Assembly (NCBI GenBank): GCA_036563645.1 | Contig: DATCMA010000040.1 | Span: forward strand, 1-41,037 | DNA: 41,037 nt | Reading direction: 5' to 3' | Source: DATCMA01 sp036563645 | Lineage (GTDB): Bacteria > Actinomycetota > Actinomycetes > Mycobacteriales > Micromonosporaceae | In this document: piece after piece, positions 35,504-41,037 of the stretch | How the letters are laid out: every line of letters starts with the position of its first letter | Numbering within the stretch: the stretch's first letter is position 1 | Position numbers and translations under genes: made by a program | The notes under the pieces: generated by a model | What the model was told of the DNA's origin: nothing | What the model saw: only the letters and a program-made list of their open reading frames with translations | The model's database searches: none

Positions 35504-35923
35504 GTGAGCGTTGATGTGGTGGCGGTGGCGGCGGCGGTGGCGCAGTCGGTAGTGGGGATCGTGACCGCGTACGGGGCCGCGGTCGTGGCTCGGGTCCAGG
35601 ACGCGGCAGCAGACGCGACGCTGGGTCTCGGCGGCCGCGTGCTGCGGCGCTTGCTCAGGCAACCCCAGGCGTCGGCGATCGAAGCCGCGGTACGGGACGT
35701 GGCGGAGGACCCAGCCGACGAGGATCGCGTCGCGGCGTTGCGCGTGCAGATCCGTAAAGCGTTGGCCGCCGATCCGCAGCTCGCGGCCGACCTGCGGGAG
35801 ATGCTGCACCAGGCCGGGGCGCAGGTGACCGCGGTCGGCGAGCGATCCGTGGCGGTGTGGCACAACAGCGGGATCATCCAGACCGGCGACGGTGCGTCGG
35901 CGCGCCAGGAGGGGGCGCGGTGA
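35504..35923 (+). CDS. Small helical protein with C-terminal NSGIIQTGD motif (candidate effector of locus B)
   Basis: 139 residues from GTG 35504 (GGAGG at 35493-35497). A hydrophobic N-terminal helix (VVAVAAAVAQSVVGIVTAYG) is followed by further helices to ~residue 105. Then comes a Gly-rich beta-type motif, residues 112-133 (GERSVAVWHNSGIIQTGDGA). The layout of a helical, membrane-prone domain plus a short C-terminal amyloid-like motif matches bacterial Bell/HeLo-like effectors encoded beside NLR proteins. The next gene overlaps by GTGA and has almost the same motif near its N-terminus. I do not know a named family with certainty; annotators would call it hypothetical. Confidence 0.72.
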   Translation: MSVDVVAVAAAVAQSVVGIVTAYGAAVVARVQDAAADATLGLGGRVLRRLLRQPQASAIEAAVRDVAEDPADEDRVAALRVQIRKALAADPQLAADLREMLHQAGAQVTAVGERSVAVWHNSGIIQTGDGASARQEGAR

Positions 35924-38544
35924 GCGCGCCGCACGCGGACTGGCCCGGCTCGCCGGCGGCGATAGGGCCCCGACCGGCAGCGGTCAGGGTCAATACGGGG
36001 ATCGTGCAGACCGGTGACCAGGCGCGGGCGATTCAAGGCGTGACCGTCTCACTGGGGCGTCCCCAGGACGTGCCGGTCCCGGTGCCCCCGTTGGTGTGGC
36101 TGCCGAAGCCGCCGGTCAAGACGTTCGTGGGACGCGAAGACGAGCTGCGCCACCTGAGCGCGCTGATGGGCCGAGGCACCGGGGTGGTGGTTCAGTCGCA
36201 GGCGGTGCACGGCCTCGGCGGGGTCGGCAAGAGCGAGCTGGCTCTGCAATACGCGCACCGGAATCGTGACGCGTACACCCTCGTGTGGTGGATGACCGCC
36301 GACAGCGCAGCGGCGATCGAAGCGGGGTTGGCGGAACTGGCCTACCAGCTGCATCCGGATTCCCAGGTCTCCGCCACCGTGCAGGAGGCGGCCCGCTGGG
36401 CGGTGGGATGGTTGCAAGCGCACCCCGGCTGGCTGCTGGTGCTCGACGCGGTCGAGCAGCGCGGGGATGTCGAACGCTTGCTCGGCCAGCTCTCCGGCGG
36501 GCACGTGCTGATCACCAGTCGTCGGGATCTCGGCTGGGAGACCATCACCGACGGCTGCCTGCGCCTCGACGTCCTCGACCCGAAGTCCGCGATTGAGCTG
36601 CTGCTGACCCTCTCCGGGCAGCACGACGAGCACACCGCGGCGGTCCTGGCGGGCGAGTTGGGCTGCCTTCCGCTGGCGTTGCAGCAGGCCGGCGCGTACC
36701 TGCGCCAGTCCCGTATGGACATGGGGGTCTACCTGCAGGAGCTGCGGCGGGACCCAGCCGGCACGCTCCAACGGGTCGCCGCAGGAGACGCCGCGGAGCG
36801 CGCGGTGGCGCGGGTGTGGTCCGTGACGCTGGCGCGCATCGGCGAGGAGGACGCCACCGCGGTGGAGGTGCTGCACGCCCTGTCGTGGCTGGCGCCGGAC
36901 GACCTGCCCCGCGACGTGGTGTACGGGTGGGCGGACAGCCACGCCACGGTTGATCGGGCGTTGACCGTCCTCGCCTCCTACAACATGGTCGACCTCACGC
37001 CGACGACCGTGGCCGTCCACCGGCTGGTGCAAGCCGTCATCCGCAGCGCGGCCATCGCCGACGGGTCAGCCTCCGCTATTCAAGAGAGGGTTATCGACCT
37101 GCTCGCGGACGCGGTGCCGGAGGATCCGGTCAACAACGTCGAAGGCTGGTCGCGCTGGGCGGAACTCCTGCCGCACATCGACGCGCTCGGCCGCCACGTG
37201 CCGGCCGATCATCGCAACACCACGATGTTCTACCTCCAGCACCAAGCCGCCACCTACCGGCTCCACCAGGGCCACACCGCCGCCGCGATCAGGGAGTACG
37301 AGCGGCTGCTCGTGGACTACCAGCGGGTGCTGGGGAAGGATCACCCGAACACTCTGACCACCCGGGCGAACCTCGCCCACGCCTACCTGCGGGCGGGCCA
37401 AGTGGACAAGGCCATTGTGGAATTCGAACAGCTCCTGGCCGACGCCCGCCGGATCTTGGGCGAGGACCATCCGAACACGCTCGCGATCCGGGGGAATCTC
37501 GCGCGGTCGTACCGGGAGGCGGGCCGGGTAGACAAGGCGATCGAGGAGTTTGAACGACTGCTCGTCGACCACCAACGGGTGCTCACGACCCAACCGCTGC
37601 ACATCCTGCTCATCAACACGTTGGTCACCCGGGCCAACCTCGCCTACGCCTACATGGAGGCGGGGCGAGTGGAGGAGACGATCGCCGAGTGCGAGCGGCT
37701 GCTCGACGACGAGCGGCGGGAGCTCGGCGACGACCATCCCCTCACCTTGACCACCCGGGCTGACTTGGCGCGGGCGTACCGGGAGGCGGGCCGGTACGAG
37801 GAGGCGATCGCCGAGTTCACCCGGGTGCTCGCTGATCGCGGGCGGGTGTTGGGGGAGTACCACCCCAATACCGTGGCCACCCGGGGGAATCTCGCACGCT
37901 CCTACCGGGAGGCTGGTCGTCTCGGGGAGGCGATCGCCGAGTACGAGCGGGTCATCGTCGACGCGCGGCGGGTGTTGGGTGACGACCATCCGGACACCCT
38001 GGCCCTGCGCGGCTCACTCGCGCGGACGTACCGGGAGGCGGCGCGCTTCGACGAGGCGATCGCGGAGTTCGTGCGGCTCGTCGCCGACCACCGGCGGACG
38101 GTGGGCGACCAGCACCTCAACACGCTGATCACCCGCGCCAATCTCGCGCGGTCATACCTGGAGGCTGGCCGTTTCGAGGAGGCGATCGCCGAGTACGAGC
38201 AGCTGCTCGCGGATCGCCAGCGCATCCTCGGCGATGACCACCCCCACACCGTTGCCACGCGCCACCACCTCGTCGAGGCGTATCGCCGGGCTGGGCGGTG
38301 GACGTCAGTGGGGGAGCGGGGGCAGGCGCCGGCGTCGTGGCGGGCGTCTGGGGAGGAGTATCCGATCACGTTGGCGACGCGCGGCAACCTCGCGTACGCG
38401 TACCTCGAGGCGAGCCGGATGGAGCCGATGGGGTTGGGTGAGGCTGGCCCCGCGGAGCGTCGCCGGCCACCCGAAGGTCACCGTAAAGTGCGGTCGATCT
38501 TCTCGGTGTTGCTGCCGACCGTACGTCGAGTGGGCTTCCGGTAG
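35920..38544 (+). CDS. NB-ARC / TPR protein (bacterial NLR-like)
   Basis: 874 residues from GTG 35920. The N-terminal motif AAVRVNTGIVQTGDQARAI (residues 20-38) is followed by a Pro-rich linker and TFVGREDELRHL. The NB-ARC has P-loop GLGGVGKS (98-105), Walker B LLVLDAVEQ (172-180), VLITSRR (196-202) and GCLPLAL (248-254), then winged-helix-like ARC segments. About ten TPR units of ~42 residues of kinesin-light-chain type (LGDDHPDTLALRGSLARTYR) span ~446-837. One unit carries an insert (TTQPLHILLIN), and the last two are degenerate. The final ~35 residues are basic and unlike a TPR. STAND NTPases of this form sense signals with the repeats, oligomerise and pass activation through the N-terminus, here likely to the adjacent small protein. 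Confidence 0.88.
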   Translation: MSAPHADWPGSPAAIGPRPAAVRVNTGIVQTGDQARAIQGVTVSLGRPQDVPVPVPPLVWLPKPPVKTFVGREDELRHLSALMGRGTGVVVQSQAVHGLGGVGKSELALQYAHRNRDAYTLVWWMTADSAAAIEAGLAELAYQLHPDSQVSATVQEAARWAVGWLQAHPGWLLVLDAVEQRGDVERLLGQLSGGHVLITSRRDLGWETITDGCLRLDVLDPKSAIELLLTLSGQHDEHTAAVLAGELGCLPLALQQAGAYLRQSRMDMGVYLQELRRDPAGTLQRVAAGDAAERAVARVWSVTLARIGEEDATAVEVLHALSWLAPDDLPRDVVYGWADSHATVDRALTVLASYNMVDLTPTTVAVHRLVQAVIRSAAIADGSASAIQERVIDLLADAVPEDPVNNVEGWSRWAELLPHIDALGRHVPADHRNTTMFYLQHQAATYRLHQGHTAAAIREYERLLVDYQRVLGKDHPNTLTTRANLAHAYLRAGQVDKAIVEFEQLLADARRILGEDHPNTLAIRGNLARSYREAGRVDKAIEEFERLLVDHQRVLTTQPLHILLINTLVTRANLAYAYMEAGRVEETIAECERLLDDERRELGDDHPLTLTTRADLARAYREAGRYEEAIAEFTRVLADRGRVLGEYHPNTVATRGNLARSYREAGRLGEAIAEYERVIVDARRVLGDDHPDTLALRGSLARTYREAARFDEAIAEFVRLVADHRRTVGDQHLNTLITRANLARSYLEAGRFEEAIAEYEQLLADRQRILGDDHPHTVATRHHLVEAYRRAGRWTSVGERGQAPASWRASGEEYPITLATRGNLAYAYLEASRMEPMGLGEAGPAERRRPPEGHRKVRSIFSVLLPTVRRVGFR
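37255..38430 (+). repeat. ~126-bp coding TPR repeats
   Basis: About ten units of 126 bp (42 residues), recurring at REAGR/LEAGR with EEAIAEYERLL and LGxDHPxTLxTRxNLAxxY. One unit is ~141 bp because of an insert. Adjacent units share long identical DNA words (for example TACCGGGAGGCGGGCCGG), which allows unequal recombination and change of sensor length. Confidence 0.85.
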
Positions 38545-38627
38545 GTGTCAGCGTCACTCAATACACAGTGGAAAGACGGTCAGCCGGTGGGTACGCTTGG
38601 CGCTTCCCAGCGGTGACCAGACAGCGA

Positions 38628-38651
38628 GTCTCCGAGCCGAGCAGCGGAGAC
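38628..38651. terminator. Candidate terminator between the NLR and RHH genes
   Basis: A 7-bp stem GTCTCCG/CGGAGAC (38628-38634 with 38645-38651) with a 10-nt loop lies between convergent genes. There is no U-tract. Confidence 0.4.
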
Positions 38652-38710
38652 CGCCGGCACGATGACCATCTGCCCATGGATGGGGTTGCTAGGCGGGCTA
38701 GGTAACCGTG

Positions 38711-39037
38711 TCAGGCGGCGCGGCCGCCAAGCACCTGGTCCAACGCTGCGTGAAGCTGGGATGGCCGTACCAGCACCGGTTCATCGGTGTCGTTTGCATA
38801 GGCGGCCTGCACGAGATCACGGATAACGTCAGCAGGGGTGGCGCCGCGTTCGTCCGCTTTCTGCGCGACCCAACAGGCGATATCACGGTCAAGCTGTATC
38901 CCGCCGTAGGTGACTGTTGCCTCACGTGCCGACCCGTGCTCGATGATCGCCCCCGTTGTCCAGTCACCGCTGTTGAGCACATTCATAGCGGCTTCGATAG
39001 CAGCCTGCCTGCTGTTGTTGGTGGTGTCGGGTATCAC
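38711..39037 (-). CDS. Ribbon-helix-helix-like small protein
   Basis: 108 residues from GTG 39037, with GAGGAGGGGG just upstream. Residues ~39-80 fit a ribbon-helix-helix: strand EATVTYGGIQLD, helix RDIACWVAQKADERG, turn ATPAD and helix VIRDLVQAAYAND. The N-terminal ~35 residues are a separate helical segment. RHH proteins are DNA-binding repressors or antitoxins. No toxin gene is adjacent, so it may be a solitary regulator. It is convergent with the NLR gene and downstream of an XRE regulator on the same strand. Confidence 0.65.
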   Translation of the reverse strand: MIPDTTNNSRQAAIEAAMNVLNSGDWTTGAIIEHGSAREATVTYGGIQLDRDIACWVAQKADERGATPADVIRDLVQAAYANDTDEPVLVRPSQLHAALDQVLGGRAA

Positions 39038-39133
39038 GTCCCCCTCCTCGTCCCTTCTTGTCTTTCTATCGTCCCTCCCTGTGGGCGGCTAGCTGCTCGG
39101 GGCACGCACATAGAGGCGCAGCAGCACAGTTGA

Positions 39134-39158
39134 CCCCCAGCGGACGGCACCCTGGGGG
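39134..39158 (-). terminator. Candidate terminator after the XRE regulator
   Basis: A 7-bp stem CCCCCAG/CTGGGGG (39134-39140 with 39152-39158) with an 11-nt loop lies ~80 nt after the regulator stop on the reverse strand. No T run follows. The 199-nt gap 39038-39236 otherwise holds the RHH leader. Confidence 0.35.
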
Positions 39159-39236
39159 CCACATCCTCGGCACACCACCGGTCCCCTCCTCTGTGTTCGC
39201 TCTGCTCCCCGCAGGGTGCGCGACGGTAGGCGGGGA

Positions 39237-40547
39237 TTAGGTTCGGACGGTTTGGATGGCGGGGTATCTGGCGAGGATGCGGTGGGCGTCGGTGACGATG
39301 TCCTGCACCTCAGCATCCCGCTGATGCCGGGCGGCCGTATCCGCCAGGATGGCGATGCTTTCCGCGACCTGCACCGACCGCACCCCGTGGGCAAGCCTGA
39401 CCCCCAGCCGTGCCGCCTGGTTCGCCTCATCGAGGTTGTCGACGCGGTAGCAGAACGCGGCAAGCCGCGCGGCAGCAACAGCTTTGCTGCGGGCTCGGCT
39501 GTCGGGATAGGTGGCGACCGCGTCCGAGAGAGAGCGGGTGAGGGTGTCCTCAGGCCAGTGTCCGCTGGTGCGGGCAAGGTCGAACAGGGCGGTGCCGGTG
39601 TCGCCGGCGAGTTTCGCGGCGGTGAAGAACGCAAGCCATCCGGGATCGTCCCCGGTCGGTGGCCGAAAAGCACGGTTGGCGAGGTCGAGATGCCGCTGGC
39701 AGGCGGTGGTATCCGGCAGACGGGCGGCAGCGAGGGCGCTCATGACATGCAGCATCGACACCGCCGGCGGGGGGATGACACGGGTGTGCCGATAGGCCAG
39801 GTCCAACACCTCAAGCGCGGCGTGCGGGTTGTTGGCTTGGGTGAGGATACGCGACCAGATCGAGGCGACGTGGACGACGATTCCCGGGTCGCCGGATTCA
39901 CGGGCGTGCTGCAGGGCGAAGGCGGCAAGCCGATGAGCGGCGGTGACGTTGCCGACATCAGCGGTTGTCCAGGCAGCCAGGTCAGCTAGATGCGCGATCG
40001 CCCGGTGCAGACGTTGTCGCACCCCCGGCAGGAAAGAACCGCCGAGCAGGCTGGTAGCCCAGCGGAGCTGCCCGAGCACCATGTGGTGGATCGGGCCGCC
40101 ACCGTACCGGTGGTCACGATCAATGAGATCCACGATGCCCTGTTCCACGGCGGCCACGTCGCTGGGGGTGACCCGCCCCGGCCAGGGGGTATCGAGCTCG
40201 GCGATGAGGCGGGCAAGACCGGCAGGGAGCAGGGCGGCGCTGGCGGCAGCCCCAGCCAACCCGATCACCTGGCGGCGGCGGGGGCCGCGTGGCCGGATCA
40301 CGCGGCGGGCGGTTGTGCGGGCTTGACGCTCGGCGACAGCTTCGTGGTAGCGCTGGTGGAGTTCCCCGTCAGCGTGCAGAACCGTGTCGAGCTGTTTGGC
40401 GATGTCGGCTGACGGGAGGCTGCGGTCGTTTTCCGCGCGGCAAACCTGCGACTGGCTCCAACCCACCTGCTTAGCGAGACAGGTTTGGGTGAGCCCGGCC
40501 TGTTGGCGGAGTCGCCGTAGGGTTTGCCCGAACGTCTCTGTCTGCAT
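39237..40547 (-). CDS. XRE-family regulator with TPR-like C-terminal domain
   Basis: 436 residues from ATG 40547. The HTH (residues ~6-60) reads GQTLRRLRQQAGLTQTCLAK and WSQSQVCRAENDRSLPSADI. A basic linker (RRVIRPRGPRRRQ) leads to a hydrophobic AGAAASAALLPAGL segment and a long helical repeat domain ending DAHRILARYPAI. Such proteins are abundant in actinobacteria, where the helical domain may bind a peptide or metabolite. A paralogue lies 24 nt upstream, so they are probably co-transcribed. Targets are unknown; control of locus B or of the RHH gene is possible from proximity only. Confidence 0.85.
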   Translation of the reverse strand: MQTETFGQTLRRLRQQAGLTQTCLAKQVGWSQSQVCRAENDRSLPSADIAKQLDTVLHADGELHQRYHEAVAERQARTTARRVIRPRGPRRRQVIGLAGAAASAALLPAGLARLIAELDTPWPGRVTPSDVAAVEQGIVDLIDRDHRYGGGPIHHMVLGQLRWATSLLGGSFLPGVRQRLHRAIAHLADLAAWTTADVGNVTAAHRLAAFALQHARESGDPGIVVHVASIWSRILTQANNPHAALEVLDLAYRHTRVIPPPAVSMLHVMSALAAARLPDTTACQRHLDLANRAFRPPTGDDPGWLAFFTAAKLAGDTGTALFDLARTSGHWPEDTLTRSLSDAVATYPDSRARSKAVAAARLAAFCYRVDNLDEANQAARLGVRLAHGVRSVQVAESIAILADTAARHQRDAEVQDIVTDAHRILARYPAIQTVRT

Positions 40548-40571
40548 GGTGTCCCTGCGCGGGGTGTGTGG

Positions 40572-41037
40572 TCACACCTGTGTTGCCTGACGTGCTGGAT
40601 ACCTGGCAAGGACTTGCTGGGCCTCGTGGAGGATGTCCTGTACCTCGGGGTTGTGGCGATACCGGGTCGTGGTTTCCACGAAAGCGGCGATCTCTTCCGC
40701 GGCCCGTATAGAGCGAACCTTGCTCGCTAAAGCGATGGCCTGCCTGGCGGCGTGATTGGCGCGCTCGACGTCACCGAGGGTGTAGCAGGCAGCCGCCAGC
40801 TGCGCGCAGGCTATCGCTTTGTGTCGGACCAGGCTGTCGGGGTAGCCGGCGGCGGCATCAGCGAGCCGGGCCACGAGGCTGTCGCTGGGGAGTCGCCCGC
40901 TGGAGCGGGCGAGGTAGAACAAGCTGGTGCCGGTGTCCTTGGCGAGCTGGGCTTCGGTGAAGTGCCGCATCCACAAGGGGTCGTCGGCTTGTGGGGTGCG
41001 GAAGATGCGCTCGGCGCGATCCAGGTAACGGTGGCAA
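40572..41037 (-). CDS. Second XRE/TPR-type regulator, C-terminal part (cut by window edge)
   Basis: The frame is open to the edge, so the 5' end lies outside. The visible ~155 residues align throughout with the C-terminus of the neighbour: CHRYLDRAERIFRTPQADDP against CQRHLDLANRAFRPPTGDDP, then KDTGTSLFYLARSSG against GDTGTALFDLARTSG, ending QQVLARYPARQATQV against HRILARYPAIQTVRT. This shows a tandem duplication with later divergence. An N-terminal XRE helix-turn-helix is expected beyond the edge but not seen. Confidence 0.82.
   Translation of the reverse strand, partial: CHRYLDRAERIFRTPQADDPLWMRHFTEAQLAKDTGTSLFYLARSSGRLPSDSLVARLADAAAGYPDSLVRHKAIACAQLAAACYTLGDVERANHAARQAIALASKVRSIRAAEEIAAFVETTTRYRHNPEVQDILHEAQQVLARYPARQATQV

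Noticed and set aside
37255..38430. Regular repeats considered as a CRISPR array
   Set aside because: The repeats are coding, ~126 bp, degenerate, and have no constant short repeat with unique spacers.

Overview
The window is chromosomal DNA of a high-GC actinobacterium (Actinomycetota). Codons end mostly in G or C, GTG starts and GTGA/TGATG overlaps are common, and gene order from tlyA to der follows the Mycobacterium tuberculosis Rv1694-Rv1713 block (tlyA, ppnK, recN, steA, steB/mctB, pyrG, nudix, xerD, parA, scpA, scpB, rluB, cmk, der). A secreted CBM2-GH62 arabinofuranosidase suggests a plant-biomass-degrading saprophyte. I cannot name genus or species.

Left part (1-27542), conserved core. 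It opens with the 3' part of a 5S rRNA gene, so an rRNA operon lies just upstream, and a strong hairpin follows. Next come a TPR protein with a disordered Arg-rich N-terminus, a HAD-IIA phosphatase, an SCP2 protein (reverse strand), a phasin-like protein with a Lys/Ala tail, a small conserved protein, TlyA, NAD kinase, RecN, and the SteA/SteB division-envelope pair. A four-gene envelope cassette (MraY-like transferase, MurJ-like flippase, GT4 glycosyltransferase, lipobox/AlkP-like polytopic protein) sits between steB and pyrG. The block ends with pyrG, nudix, a TM2 protein (reverse), alanine dehydrogenase, XerD, ParA, ScpA-ScpB, a RluB-type pseudouridine synthase, Cmk, Der and a tRNA-Pro(GGG).

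Right part (27543-41037), accessory. From the tRNA-Pro onward the sequence changes: visibly lower GC in places, long non-coding stretches, gene remnants and conflict-type genes. Locus A (reverse, 30374-28057) pairs a two-TM protein carrying two ~21-residue Gly/Asn pseudo-repeats with a STAND-like P-loop NTPase. The NTPase has one matching motif at its N-terminus and is split by a 10-bp tandem duplication. Next come the GH62 enzyme and a reverse operon of a WXG-like protein, a WXG/DUF1023 hydrolase and a lipoprotein. Locus B (35504-38544) pairs a small helical protein ending in NSGIIQTGD with an NB-ARC/TPR (NLR-like) protein that has NTGIVQTGD near its N-terminus. A ribbon-helix-helix protein and two tandem paralogous XRE/TPR regulators, the second cut by the window edge, follow on the reverse strand.

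Most interesting reading: loci A and B look like two different effector-plus-NLR pairs that could signal by templated beta-solenoid/amyloid motifs, in the manner of fungal HET-S/NWD2 or bacterial amyloid signalling sequences. The WXG/DUF1023/lipoprotein operon could be a type VII-secreted lipase-like effector with a lipoprotein immunity partner. These functions are inferred; the motifs and gene order are visible in the sequence.
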